A stretch of 64,000 bases of DNA. Origin: Parapedobacter koreensis (GTDB lineage Bacteria > Bacteroidota > Bacteroidia > Sphingobacteriales > Sphingobacteriaceae). Shown here one piece after another: positions 20,401 to 28,738 of this stretch (position 1 is the first letter of the stretch; each line of letters opens with the position of its first letter). Position numbers and translations under genes: made by a program. The stretch spans positions 900,738-964,737 of the forward strand of contig NZ_FNZR01000001.1 of the NCBI RefSeq assembly GCF_900109365.1, written 5' to 3'. The notes under the pieces are model-generated. The model did no database searches, was not told the origin of the DNA, and was given only the letters and a program-made list of their open reading frames with translations.

Positions 20401-21008
20401 AAAATCCGGGACTTGAAGATGTCCCCATCATCGTATTTACCGGCAAAAACCTATCGTCGGCTGAAGAATTCCGCATTAAACAATACGCAGATTCCATCGT
20501 CGTCAAAACGGCCTATTCTTATCAGCGGATCATCGACGAGGTGGCCATCTTTTTGCACTTGGTGGAGTCACAAAAGGAAAACATTGCAAAGACCGGCAGG
20601 TTACAGCTTTCCGTAAAAGACATCTTGCATGGAAAAACGGTATTAATAGCCGATGACGATGTGCGCAATATCTTCTCACTAACCAAAACATTGGAAAAAC
20701 TGGGGATGGTCGTGGTAACGGCCACCGATGGGTTAGAAGCGTTGAAAGAACTGGAAAATCATCCAGAGACGAATATTGTACTGATGGATATGATGATGCC
20801 GCATATGGATGGTTATGAAAGTACCACAAAAATACGGCAGCACCCACAATTCAAAGATTTGCCTGTCATCGCGGTAACAGCCAAAGCGATGCTTGGCGAC
20901 CGCGAAAAGTGCATCACGGCAGGAGCATCTGACTATATTTCAAAACCTGTGGATATAGACCAACTCATTTCTTTGTTGCGCGTTTGGCTGTACGATAACA
21001 ATACTTAA
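17448..21008 (+). CDS. Large hybrid sensor kinase with CHASE3, HAMP, GAF and three receivers
   Basis: About 1186 residues from the ATG at 17448. Order: membrane helix, CHASE3-type helical sensor (VREAESAQRGFLLTG), second membrane helix near residue 190, HAMP, GAF (residues about 290-430), a long coiled coil, HisKA with FMANMSHELRTPLNS, HATPase with DTGVGIP and GGTGLGLSI, then three receivers. The first receiver (VEDD, LLDIKLPVKDG) and third (ADDD, LMDMMMPHMDG) keep the acidic pocket; the second has VEEN and ILDMGVPDK and looks less canonical. It senses through the membrane or periplasm and feeds a multi-step phosphorelay. Neighbouring kinase and receiver genes are packed against it. Confidence 0.9.
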   Translation: MNSSANANLKTGFGLSILLLIISSIVSYVCIDRLLNSSNLVRHTHEVTQVLSQAVSSVREAESAQRGFLLTGNLLYMDPYSEACRQAHEYIDQVLQLTRDNPAQQETGRQLKEAISMRISRMNAMIETMQKTGNIDSEDMEIGRTYMVNIHTLANQMISEENRLLETRTAIQNRFAMYTPGVIVLAALLAILVAVVFYIRIIRDMAMRRTLTLQLEQKDWEMQQRIDLIQGIAAQISAGDYTIRINDEEKDALGSLAGSLNRMAESLHLSFERLENNEWLQSGVAELNEKMVGEKQVDTICTDIINFLAEYTDSKAGAIYLFSGDKLILQSGYALQPDKATSIAPGEGIVGQCLLSQKEIVLDDVKADTVIISHAIGTIKPGGVIAFPIFHEKKVIGAIELAALDPFTQNELAFFNAAAQNIGTAIYGAQSRKKLQELLEETQTQTEELQAQHNELENLNTELEAHAQKLQASEEELRVQQEELQQNNLDLEERNRMIRERNSEITKKAKELELSTQYKSEFMANMSHELRTPLNSILLLSRYLAENSEQNLTEDQKESASVIYNSGNGLLQLIDELLDLSKIEAGKMDVEYAPVSIGDVLGNMESTFIPVANDKKLELHVTNTLPEGFTIDIDKMKLEQILKNLLSNALKFTSAGYVKLTVSAKPHDDAWLEFTVEDTGVGIPAEKLWQVFEAFTQADGSTKRKYGGTGLGLSISRQLARLLGGDIDVSSEPGKGSTFTLTVPVAKPLPQDTASSAPLDNNDAASRIDTAPLRYIETIIPAPIPDDRSRIRSEDKVILIVEDDTAFAKELLRFTRSQHYKGIVAVRGDEVMNLVLQYKPLAILLDIKLPVKDGWQVMDELKANTETRHIPVHIMSSLEARKESRKHGAVEFFSKPIAIEHMQEMFRKLEVALAKNPKKVLIVEENTKHAEALAYFLESFKISSTVKYSIDDSVDSLLNNEADCVILDMGVPDKNAYDLLEMVRQNPGLEDVPIIVFTGKNLSSAEEFRIKQYADSIVVKTAYSYQRIIDEVAIFLHLVESQKENIAKTGRLQLSVKDILHGKTVLIADDDVRNIFSLTKTLEKLGMVVVTATDGLEALKELENHPETNIVLMDMMMPHMDGYESTTKIRQHPQFKDLPVIAVTAKAMLGDREKCITAGASDYISKPVDIDQLISLLRVWLYDNNT

Positions 21009-21021
21009 GTAGGTGGTTGAC

Positions 21022-21408
21022 ATGGAAAAGAAGATCCTCATCATTGATGACGACACCCGGAACATCTTTGCGTTGGCACTCACATTGAAAACGAAAGGTT
21101 ATCCTTGCTTATCGGCCACCAGCGCAATAGAAGGATTAGCCGTACTAAAACACCATCCGCAAATAGGTATCGTACTGTTGGATATGATGATGCCCGATAT
21201 GGACGGGTACCAAACGCTGAGCGCCATTAAAGGCGATCGCCAATATGCGCATTTGCCCGTGATAGCCGTCACCGCACAGGCAATGCGCGGCGATAGGGAA
21301 AAATGCTTGGAAGCAGGAGCCGATGACTACATCGCAAAGCCAATCGATGTAGACAAGTTATTGCAGGTACTTGAAAAGTATGGATTGAACCCGCAACGCC
21401 GGATATGA
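21022..21408 (+). CDS. Stand-alone receiver-domain protein
   Basis: 128 residues, a single receiver with the acidic pair DDD near residues 9-11, a phospho-acceptor Asp in VLLDMMMPDMDG, and a switch Lys in YIAKPID. No output domain. It closely resembles the last receiver of the upstream hybrid kinase (shared IFxLxxTL and DREKCxxAGAxDYIxKP patterns) and probably arose from it. It could be a phosphate shuttle or sink. The ATG at 21022 is preferred over the GTG at 21013. Its stop touches the stop of the convergent argH with no base between. Confidence 0.88.
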   Translation: MEKKILIIDDDTRNIFALALTLKTKGYPCLSATSAIEGLAVLKHHPQIGIVLLDMMMPDMDGYQTLSAIKGDRQYAHLPVIAVTAQAMRGDREKCLEAGADDYIAKPIDVDKLLQVLEKYGLNPQRRI

Positions 21409-22740
21409 TCACTCCACCAATTTGCGCAGGGCTTCCTCTACCCGGCCAAACCCGAACGTAGCAATCACGGCATCAAAGGCCTGTCGGATTTCGGCATTGC
21501 AAAGATTGCCGATACTGCCTTCGTGCGTGTGGTTTACCATTTTCTGGGGCTTGAATGTACCAGCTTCGATGGCCAAGCCAACATGGCGGTAAGCTTCGCG
21601 AAAAGGAACACCATTGAGCACCTCGTTGTTTACCACCTCCACACTGAATAGGTAATCATACTTGGGATCGGCCAGTATATTTTCTTTGATTTGGATATGA
21701 TCCAGCATAAATGCGGTAATCTCCAAGCATTCATTCAGCGATTTGAAAGCGGGAAAAAGATTTTCTTTGAGCAATTGCAGATCACGGTGATAGCCGGACG
21801 GCAGGTTCGTTGTCATCAAGGCAATTTCGTTGGGTAATGCTTGTATCTTATTACATCGGCCCCTTACCAACTCAAACACATCGGGATTTTTCTTATGGGG
21901 CATGATGCTGGATCCCGTGGTCAGCTGATCGGGGAAGGCTATAAACCCGAAATTCTGGTTGATATATAAGCAGATATCCATCGCCAACTTAGCCAAGGTA
22001 GCCGCTACGGCGCTCATTGCCTGCGCCAGTATGCGTTCGGTTTTACCCCGGCCCATCTGCGCATATACGACGTTATAGTTGAGGTCTTCGAATCCCAGCA
22101 GCTCCGTGGTCATCCGCCGGTTCAGCGGAAACGACGATCCATAGCCAGCGGCCGATCCCAAGGGATTTTTATTGCACACTTTCCAAGCGGCCAGCATCAC
22201 TTCCATATCGTCTACCAAGCTCTCTGCATAAGCACCAAACCACAAACCGAATGACGAAGGCATGGCAATCTGCAGGTGTGTATAACCCGGCAGCAACACA
22301 GACCGATAGGTGTCACTCAACGTAATGAGCCGGTCAAACAATACTTCGGTGTTTTTGACCAGATGTGCTATTTCCGTACGGAAGAACAGCTTCAGATCGA
22401 CCAATACTTGATCATTCCGCGAACGGCCGCTATGGATCTTTTTGCCAGCCTCGCCGATGCGTTGGGTGAGCAACAGTTCTACCTGCGAATGCACATCTTC
22501 CACATGTTCATCAATGGTAAACTCCCCGGCCATGACTTCCCTATACAGTTGCTTCAGCCCCTCCTGCACCGATGTCAGATCTCGGCTATCCAATAATCCA
22601 ATACTGTGCAACATGCGGGTATGTGCCAATGACCCCAAGACGTCGGCGGTTGCTAATTGCAAATCGAGCTCACGATCATTGCCTACCGTGAATGCCTCCA
22701 CGAAACGATCCACGTCCGTATTTTTCTGCCAAATCTTCAT
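21409..22740 (-). CDS. argH: Argininosuccinate lyase
   Basis: 443 residues from the ATG at 22740 (MKIWQKN). The fumarase/aspartase superfamily signature GSSIMPHKKNPDVFEL is present, with HSGRSRNDQ and the TH of YTHLQIAMPS at their usual places. It splits argininosuccinate to arginine and fumarate in the cytoplasm. No other arginine gene lies in the window. A TAnnTTTG element on the minus strand (22749-22756) sits only 8 bases before the ATG; if it is the promoter, the message would be nearly leaderless. Confidence 0.96.
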   Translation of the reverse strand: MKIWQKNTDVDRFVEAFTVGNDRELDLQLATADVLGSLAHTRMLHSIGLLDSRDLTSVQEGLKQLYREVMAGEFTIDEHVEDVHSQVELLLTQRIGEAGKKIHSGRSRNDQVLVDLKLFFRTEIAHLVKNTEVLFDRLITLSDTYRSVLLPGYTHLQIAMPSSFGLWFGAYAESLVDDMEVMLAAWKVCNKNPLGSAAGYGSSFPLNRRMTTELLGFEDLNYNVVYAQMGRGKTERILAQAMSAVAATLAKLAMDICLYINQNFGFIAFPDQLTTGSSIMPHKKNPDVFELVRGRCNKIQALPNEIALMTTNLPSGYHRDLQLLKENLFPAFKSLNECLEITAFMLDHIQIKENILADPKYDYLFSVEVVNNEVLNGVPFREAYRHVGLAIEAGTFKPQKMVNHTHEGSIGNLCNAEIRQAFDAVIATFGFGRVEEALRKLVE

Positions 22741-22886
22741 TTCAAGGGCAAACTTATATAAAATGCTCGGCATTCAATAAGCAGGCACAAATAAACTATG
22801 CCGAATAATTGCTTTTCTTGAAAAATAACTAACAAAAAGCGATATTTTAGCCAACACATTACAGACAACCAAATTAGCATAGCACA

Positions 22887-25754
22887 ATGAACAAAACACT
22901 GCTTTCTCTTTTTCTCTTGATAGGCACCGCTTCGTTCACCGGAATACGGGCCCAAGAAAAACCACCACTGGCGTGGCAAGATATCGCCTCGTGGCAATCT
23001 ATACGTCCTTACAATACGGCGCTTTCCCCGGATGGACAGTGGCTATCATGGACAGTGGGCCCTACAGAAGGAGATTTAAAACTCACGTTGCGGCATACCA
23101 CCGATACGCTAAAATACGATTTTACCATAGGCGGTGCCACCACCACAGCCGTCTTCAGCCACAATGGGAACTATGTTGCATTCCGCGAGTCGCCTAAATA
23201 CGCCGAAGCCAAGGCTGCGGAAAAATCAAGGAAACCGCTATATAATAAGCTACATGTCGTCTCGCTTCCGGATACCCAAAAAGTGGCCTTTGAAAAGGTC
23301 AAGGATTTTAGCTTTTCCGGCGAGCAACCCGATTGGATAGCCATTAGCTTTGCAGCGCCGGAGGGAGCTCCGAAGGGTGATGATGCACCCAAAGGGACGG
23401 ATTTGCTACTTTACCATTTGCCAACCAAAAAAAGCTTTAATACCGGCAATGTGGCCGCTTATGCTTTCAACAAAACAGGTAGCTACCTGGCCTATACAGT
23501 GGATGCCAATGGAAAGAATGGCAATGGCATTTTCCTGCGCGATATGGCTACCGGCATTACCACAGCCCTCGACAACGACAAGGCGTCCTACAGTGGAATC
23601 CAGTGGAATGAGGAGGGCACAGCCTTTGCACTGCTCAAAGCAAAAAAAGAGGAGACCTATAAAACACCCGTATATAGTGTCATCGGTATCAGCCACATAA
23701 ATGGCGACAACACGGCAAAGGTAATTTACTCCGGCATCGATGATGAGCACTTTCCAAAGGGTCAGGGCATCAGCGAGCATGGTGCTACTTTTTGGTCTGA
23801 CGATCTGAACACCCTTTTCTTTGGCATCGCCAAGCTGGAAAAGAAAGATGACAAAAAGGACAGCGTAAAGACGGACACAACGGCAATAGCCAAAGCAGAC
23901 ACAACGGGTGGTAAAGACGGCAAAAAAGCGATAGCTGCCAAACCAAAAGCCAAAGCGGATATTGAAAAACCGGACATGATCATCTGGAACTGGCAAGACA
24001 AACGCCTGCAATCAGCTCAGCAGGTACAGCAGCAGCGCGACAAGAATTTCAGTTTCGCCGCCGCATACCAGGTAGCCGAAAAACGTTTCGTCCAATTGGC
24101 TGACAGCAACATGCGCAATGTGGTCGTAGGCCCTAAGCAATTGCATGCCATAGGATACGATTATTCACCCTACGAATGGAACAACAGCTTGGATGGGCAG
24201 AGCTACGTAGATCTTTACCTGATAGACCTCAAAAGCGGCACAAAAAAACTGTTGCTGGAAAAATACTACCAGTCTGCTGCACGGGGAATCCCCTTCGCAC
24301 CAAATGGCAAGCTGCTGAGTTACTACCAAGACGGGGCCTATTATGCACTTGATCTTACCACCCAGCAGACTTATCCGTTGACCACGCAAATCGACGCTTC
24401 GTTTGTAAACGAATTGGATGATCACAACGTCACCAAGCCTGCTACACCCCATTTTGGATGGTCTGAGGATTCGAAATATGTACTCATCCGCGACAATTTC
24501 GACCTTTGGCGTATAACGGCCGATGGTAAACAAGCCATATCGCTGTCCGACAACTGGAAGCAAACCAAGGTGCAAGTCGCAGGCGCTTACCGCATCTATC
24601 CGGATGATAAGGCACTGGATCTGAAAAAACCACAATATTTCTCCGTTTTCAATGACGCTACGAAACAAACGGGCATCGCGCTCCTGGAAGCGGGCAAGAC
24701 GGGCTTGCGGATATTGTTTATGGATGATCAAGGATACGGAGGTTTACAGAAAGCGGAAGACAAGCCTGTATTTGCCTTTACGAAAGAAAGCAGCATCAAA
24801 TCGCAAGAGGTGTTGGTGAGCACCGCTGCTGACCTCGTCAACGCCAGGCAGTTGACGGACAACACCCCCGATCAAGACAATTACGCCTGGTCACCGGGCG
24901 TTAGGCTTATTGACTACGTGAGTGATCATGGCGATACACTCCAAGCCGCTTTGTACCTGCCCGCTGGATACGAGGAAGGGAAAAGTTATCCCACCATTAC
25001 TTACATCTATGAGCGGCTTACCCAAGGCCTCAATGGCTACGCCATGCCCGCCTATCCGAGTGGTGGCTTCAACAGAGCGGTATATACCAGTAATGGCTAC
25101 GCGGTGTTAATGCCCGATATCAAATACAAACTCAATGATCCGGGCATGTCCGCGGTGGCTTGCGTGGTTCCTGCCGTCAAGGCGGCCATTGCTACAGGGA
25201 TTGTAGATGGTGACAATGTGGCCATACACGGCCATTCATGGGGTGGTTACCAGACATCGTTTCTCATCACGCAGACCAATATCTTCAAAGCCGCTGCGGC
25301 AGGAGCACCGCTTACCAATATGATCAGTATGTATAGCCTGATCTACTGGAATAGCGGCAGCACCAACCAGCCCATATTCGAAGCCAGCCAGGGCAGGCTT
25401 ACACCCGGATATTGGGACAATTGGGAAGCTTTTACCCGTAATTCCCCCATCTTCCATATCAAACAAGTACAGACACCGCTTCTATTGCTCCACAATGACA
25501 AGGACGGCGCCGTGGACTACACCCAGGGAATCGAATATTACAACGGCCTGCGCAGGCTTAATAAACCTGTCGTCATGATTACGTACAAAGGCGAAAACCA
25601 TGGCATCGCAAAGGATCCCAATAAAAAGGATTATGCCGTGCGCATGCTCGAATTTTTTGACCACTACCTCAAAGGCAAATCCGCGCCCGAATGGTGGGAG
25701 CGGGGAATCGATTTGCTTGATATGGAAAAACACTTGGAAGAACGAGCTTTTTAA
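22887..25754 (+). CDS. Secreted S9-family (prolyl oligopeptidase type) serine peptidase
   Basis: 955 residues with a signal peptide ending near IRAQ. An N-terminal beta-propeller (about residues 40-640) carries a Lys/Asp/Ala/Thr-rich low-complexity insertion near residues 320-360. The C-terminal alpha/beta-hydrolase domain shows the nucleophile GHSWGGYQ, an acidic residue in LLHNDKDGAVDY and the His in GENHGIAKD. It would cleave short peptides in the periplasm. A possible promoter upstream, TTG-N22-TATTTTAG, is one base off the -7 consensus. The specific S9 subfamily is not certain. Confidence 0.85.
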   Translation: MNKTLLSLFLLIGTASFTGIRAQEKPPLAWQDIASWQSIRPYNTALSPDGQWLSWTVGPTEGDLKLTLRHTTDTLKYDFTIGGATTTAVFSHNGNYVAFRESPKYAEAKAAEKSRKPLYNKLHVVSLPDTQKVAFEKVKDFSFSGEQPDWIAISFAAPEGAPKGDDAPKGTDLLLYHLPTKKSFNTGNVAAYAFNKTGSYLAYTVDANGKNGNGIFLRDMATGITTALDNDKASYSGIQWNEEGTAFALLKAKKEETYKTPVYSVIGISHINGDNTAKVIYSGIDDEHFPKGQGISEHGATFWSDDLNTLFFGIAKLEKKDDKKDSVKTDTTAIAKADTTGGKDGKKAIAAKPKAKADIEKPDMIIWNWQDKRLQSAQQVQQQRDKNFSFAAAYQVAEKRFVQLADSNMRNVVVGPKQLHAIGYDYSPYEWNNSLDGQSYVDLYLIDLKSGTKKLLLEKYYQSAARGIPFAPNGKLLSYYQDGAYYALDLTTQQTYPLTTQIDASFVNELDDHNVTKPATPHFGWSEDSKYVLIRDNFDLWRITADGKQAISLSDNWKQTKVQVAGAYRIYPDDKALDLKKPQYFSVFNDATKQTGIALLEAGKTGLRILFMDDQGYGGLQKAEDKPVFAFTKESSIKSQEVLVSTAADLVNARQLTDNTPDQDNYAWSPGVRLIDYVSDHGDTLQAALYLPAGYEEGKSYPTITYIYERLTQGLNGYAMPAYPSGGFNRAVYTSNGYAVLMPDIKYKLNDPGMSAVACVVPAVKAAIATGIVDGDNVAIHGHSWGGYQTSFLITQTNIFKAAAAGAPLTNMISMYSLIYWNSGSTNQPIFEASQGRLTPGYWDNWEAFTRNSPIFHIKQVQTPLLLLHNDKDGAVDYTQGIEYYNGLRRLNKPVVMITYKGENHGIAKDPNKKDYAVRMLEFFDHYLKGKSAPEWWERGIDLLDMEKHLEERAF

Positions 25755-25756
25755 CC

Positions 25757-25784
25757 CGCAGGCTTTTATCCCTGCGCGTTTTTT
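25757..25784 (+). terminator. Intrinsic terminator after the S9 peptidase gene
   Basis: Arms CGCAGG (25757-25762) and CCTGCG (25771-25776) with an 8-base loop, followed by CG and six T. Confidence 0.8.
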
Positions 25785-26105
25785 GTTGATTTCTGCTGCT
25801 AAAAGGATAAAGCTAATATCTTGTGAGTGTTTACTCACTTATTTTTAAAAAAATCCTTTGTAGTAATAATTTATATTCATACGTTTGTAGCCATGACAGG
25901 GGAAAATGGTGTTGGTTCAGTTGCTTTTTGACAAGATTAAAGAAAAGTAAGTGAATCTTGAATTACTCGATATTGTAAACATAAATTGATGATAGACTTC
26001 CAGGTCTTAAAACTGGAAACTAAAATTCACTAACCAATTATAAACCTATTTGTTTATTTTTATTTGACAAAAGCGGTGTAAAGAATGGGAAACTTTATGC
26101 CGCTT
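25785..26105. other. AT-rich intergenic stretch, no gene seen
   Basis: No credible reading frame. Two small inverted repeats are visible: GTGAGT-GTTT-ACTCAC (25823-25838) and TTCCAG-N9-CTGGAA (25998-26018). I see no convincing promoter for a further transcript. It may be the 3' region shared by the S9 and Crp/Fnr genes. Confidence 0.5.
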
Positions 26106-26693
26106 TTAATCTTTACGTGTAGCCAACCGCTTTCTTACTTTACTCAAAAATTCGGGCGTCATGCCCAAGTAGGAGGCGATATAATGCTGTGGCACGCGCA
26201 ATGCAATTTTGGGATATTGCCGAATAAATTCCAGGTATCGTTCTTCAGCCGTTTGGGCAATCGTGTGGATGAGGCGATGTTCCAAAGCTGATAGGTGGCG
26301 TTGTACCATCAGCCGGAATACCCGTTCAAATTGCGGCACCCTTGCCAAGAGTTCTTCTTTTCGTGCCGGATTGAGCGTCAGTAATTCACTATCCTCCATT
26401 GCCTCGATATACAACTGGCTGGGTTTCTGCTCGTGAAAGCTTCCGATGTCACTTACCCACCAGTCTTCCACGGCAAATTGTAAAATCACTTCACTGCCAC
26501 TTTCGTCGATGTAGTAATTACGGATACACCCTTTCACGATGTAAGCTTCAAAATCACAGATCTCTCCCTGGCGCAGCAGCAATTGCTTTCGCTTGACTGA
26601 TTTTGGCTTTAGCAAGCTATTAAAAATAGCGATGTCTTCCGGCGTGAAGCTGCCGCAGCGGTTTACATAATCGTTGATAACGGCAAACATCAT
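26106..26693 (-). CDS. Crp/Fnr-family transcriptional regulator
   Basis: 195 residues: a cyclic-nucleotide-binding beta-barrel (about 20-115; LLRQGEICDFEAYIVKGCIRNYY) and a C-terminal winged-helix region (PQHYIASYLGMTPEFLSKVRKRL). No FNR-type cysteine cluster is evident, so it is unlikely to sense oxygen by an iron-sulfur centre. This short type is common in Bacteroidota. It is divergent from the dioxygenase operon, and the gap holds a TGTTTG-N6-CAAACA palindrome and a -7 element (TATGTTTG on the minus strand, 26715-26722) that overlaps it, which suggests autoregulation. Confidence 0.9.
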   Translation of the reverse strand: MMFAVINDYVNRCGSFTPEDIAIFNSLLKPKSVKRKQLLLRQGEICDFEAYIVKGCIRNYYIDESGSEVILQFAVEDWWVSDIGSFHEQKPSQLYIEAMEDSELLTLNPARKEELLARVPQFERVFRLMVQRHLSALEHRLIHTIAQTAEERYLEFIRQYPKIALRVPQHYIASYLGMTPEFLSKVRKRLATRKD

Positions 26694-26702
26694 TTAGTTT
26701 AT

Positions 26703-26720
26703 TGTTTGTTGAATCAAACA
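26703..26720. promoter_or_regulatory. Candidate Crp/Fnr-type operator
   Basis: Perfect half-sites TGTTTG and CAAACA separated by six bases, the same geometry as the classic TGTGA-N6-TCACA site. Its right half-site is also part of the minus-strand -7 box (26715-26722) of the regulator gene. Confidence 0.55.
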
Positions 26721-26792
26721 TAATCATTATTTGTATTAAATTCATCAGGCAATTTCTTGTCATAGATTAATGCGCATGGAATGTGGCCTGCC

Positions 26793-26800
26793 TACTTTTG
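26793..26800 (+). promoter_or_regulatory. Bacteroidota -7 promoter element for the dioxygenase operon
   Basis: TACTTTTG fits TAnnTTTG exactly and lies 25 bases before the ATG at 26826, with an AAAGGA ribosome-binding site between. No clear -33 TTG is present at the usual distance. Confidence 0.5.
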
Positions 26801-26825
26801 CATCAACAAAGAAAGGAACAATAGC

Positions 26826-27764
26826 ATGGACTACAAAATCTTGGGCATACACCACATCACCGCCATCGCCGGAGATGCCAAACGCAACTACGACTTTTAT
26901 ACCCGCGTATTGGGTTTACGGATGGTCAAGAAAACCGTCAATTTCGACGACCCCGAGACCTATCACTTCTACTTCGGAGATGAAGTGGGCACGCCGGGCA
27001 CTATCCTTACTTTTTTCCCTTGGGGCAACCGCGTGCACCAAGGCCGCCGCGGCACCCAGCAGGTCACCGAAATTGGTTATGCTGTGCCCGAAGGCAGCCT
27101 TGAATTCTGGCGGCAACGGTTAGATGCCAACAACGTCATCTATAACAATGTGGCTGAGAAATTTGGCGAGCAGTATCTCTCATTCATTGATCCCGACGGA
27201 CTGAAGCTGGAGCTTACCGTCCCGAAAAAAGCAGATACACGCACACCCTGGGAAACCGACGAGGTAAAGGCCGAACACGCTACCCGTGGCTTCCATCACA
27301 TTACCATCACCACCAGCAAAATGGACGCTACGGCACGCATCCTTACCGATGTATTCGGCTATCGCCTCCTCGAACAGGAAGTAAATCGTTATCGATTTAT
27401 TATTGATACAGTAGCACACGCATCCTTAGTGGATATTGTAGAAGTACCTGGCGAGGCTGCAGGGCTAGTGGCTGGCGGGTCAGTACACCACGTGGCCTTC
27501 CGCGTGAAAGATGAAGCCTCGTTGATGCATTTCAGGGAAAAAGTAATCGCCCAAGGCCTTAACATCACGGAAAAGATCGATCGCAACTATTTCTATTCGC
27601 TCTATTTCCGCGAACCGGGAGGTGTATTGTTTGAGATTGCCACAGATAACCCCGGCTTCGCCACGGACGAAACCGTAGCTGAACTTGGCAGTGGGCTGAA
27701 ATTGCCCCCGCAATACGAAGGGTACCGCAGGCGCATTGAAAATGTCTTACCTCGATTGGACTAA
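26826..27764 (+). CDS. VOC-family ring-cleaving dioxygenase (MhqO/MhqA-like)
   Basis: 312 residues with two glyoxalase/VOC repeats: the first starts ILGIHHITAIAGD, the second GFHHITITTSK. Metal-ligand positions His (HHIT) and a C-terminal Glu in GGVLFEIATD fit an extradiol-type dioxygenase. Relatives in Firmicutes (Mhq proteins) handle quinone stress together with a carboxylesterase, and here the next gene is such a hydrolase, overlapping by one base. The role in quinone or catechol detoxification is inferred from family and neighbour. Confidence 0.85.
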   Translation: MDYKILGIHHITAIAGDAKRNYDFYTRVLGLRMVKKTVNFDDPETYHFYFGDEVGTPGTILTFFPWGNRVHQGRRGTQQVTEIGYAVPEGSLEFWRQRLDANNVIYNNVAEKFGEQYLSFIDPDGLKLELTVPKKADTRTPWETDEVKAEHATRGFHHITITTSKMDATARILTDVFGYRLLEQEVNRYRFIIDTVAHASLVDIVEVPGEAAGLVAGGSVHHVAFRVKDEASLMHFREKVIAQGLNITEKIDRNYFYSLYFREPGGVLFEIATDNPGFATDETVAELGSGLKLPPQYEGYRRRIENVLPRLD

Positions 27765-28393
27765 TGATCATGTACACGCACGAAAAGCAACTTATACAGA
27801 CGGGCAAATTGGCTGCACACGCCAAAAAAGCTGTGGTGCTGCTCCATGGACGGGGCAGCACCGCACAAGGCATACTTTCGCTCCAACGCCACCTGCACAT
27901 CAGTGACGCATTATTGTTGGCACCCCAAGCCACCAACAACTCGTGGTATCCCTACAGTTTCCTGGCACCGGTAGCCAACAACCAGCCCGCGCTGGATTCA
28001 GCATTGGCGTTGCTGGATGACGTGGTCGCAGAGGCTGCTAAACAGGGGTTTACTGCTGACCAACTCTATTTCGTTGGGTTTTCGCAAGGGGCTTGTCTCA
28101 TGCTTGAATACGTAGCACGCCATGCCAAGCGATATGGCGGAGTGATAGCGTTTACCGGCGGGCTCATCGGGGAAGTACTGGACAACGCCAATTACCAAGG
28201 CAATTTTGCCAACACACCCATCCTCATAACAGCCGGAGATAACGATCCGCATGTACCGCTGTATCGTATAGGCGAAAGTGTGGTCGTCCTCCGGGAACTG
28301 GGGGCCAATATCAAAATGGAAATCTATCCCGACAAGCCGCATAGCATCAGCGCAGATGAAACTTTGCTGGCCAATGAATTTATTTTAAATTAG
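27764..28393 (+). CDS. Carboxylesterase/phospholipase-family alpha/beta hydrolase (MhqD-like)
   Basis: 209 residues with no signal peptide. Nucleophile elbow GFSQGA, acidic residue in TAGDNDPHVP and catalytic His in KPHSISAD form a complete triad; VLLHGRGS is the oxyanion region. The start codon overlaps the dioxygenase stop by one base. An ATG six bases later is a possible alternative start. Likely works with the dioxygenase in aromatic or quinone breakdown. Confidence 0.85.
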   Translation: MIMYTHEKQLIQTGKLAAHAKKAVVLLHGRGSTAQGILSLQRHLHISDALLLAPQATNNSWYPYSFLAPVANNQPALDSALALLDDVVAEAAKQGFTADQLYFVGFSQGACLMLEYVARHAKRYGGVIAFTGGLIGEVLDNANYQGNFANTPILITAGDNDPHVPLYRIGESVVVLRELGANIKMEIYPDKPHSISADETLLANEFILN

Positions 28394-28411
28394 TTACGAG
28401 AACTAACAACC

Positions 28412-28720
28412 ATGGAACTGCAGCAATTGCCTATTCTAAAAAATGAAGCCCAGCGCCAATACCAACTGGATGTAGATGGCCACGTCGCCTTCATTGACTA
28501 TAAGCAAGGGGGCAAGCGGGTATACCTCATCCATACGGAAGTACCCCCGGCCCTGGAAGGCCTGGGAGTCGCCGCCGCACTGGTAGGCAAGGTGCTTACC
28601 CACATGGAGCAAAATGGCGAAATACTGATCCCGCTATGCCCTTACGTGCAAGCTTATTTAAAGCGCCACCCGGAGTGGAATCGTTTATTGGACAAACCAA
28701 AAACTAATGGAAGCACCTGA
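28412..28720 (+). CDS. Small GNAT-type N-acetyltransferase (YjdJ/NATD1-like)
   Basis: 102 residues. The pattern VAFIDYKQ, LIHTEVPPALEGLGVAAALV (the acetyl-CoA-binding loop) and IPLCPYVQAYLKRHPEW is typical of the short GNAT proteins of the Acetyltransf_CG type. It follows the esterase gene by 18 bases and is probably the last gene of that operon. Substrate unknown. It converges with the GH3 gene 18 bases away. Confidence 0.85.
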   Translation: MELQQLPILKNEAQRQYQLDVDGHVAFIDYKQGGKRVYLIHTEVPPALEGLGVAAALVGKVLTHMEQNGEILIPLCPYVQAYLKRHPEWNRLLDKPKTNGST

Positions 28721-28738
28721 TCTCCTCGGCATTCCGCC

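Noticed and set aside
22749..22756. Firm promoter call for argH
   Set aside because: The TAnnTTTG match is only 8 bases before the start codon, which is too near for an ordinary leader; noted in the argH entry only.
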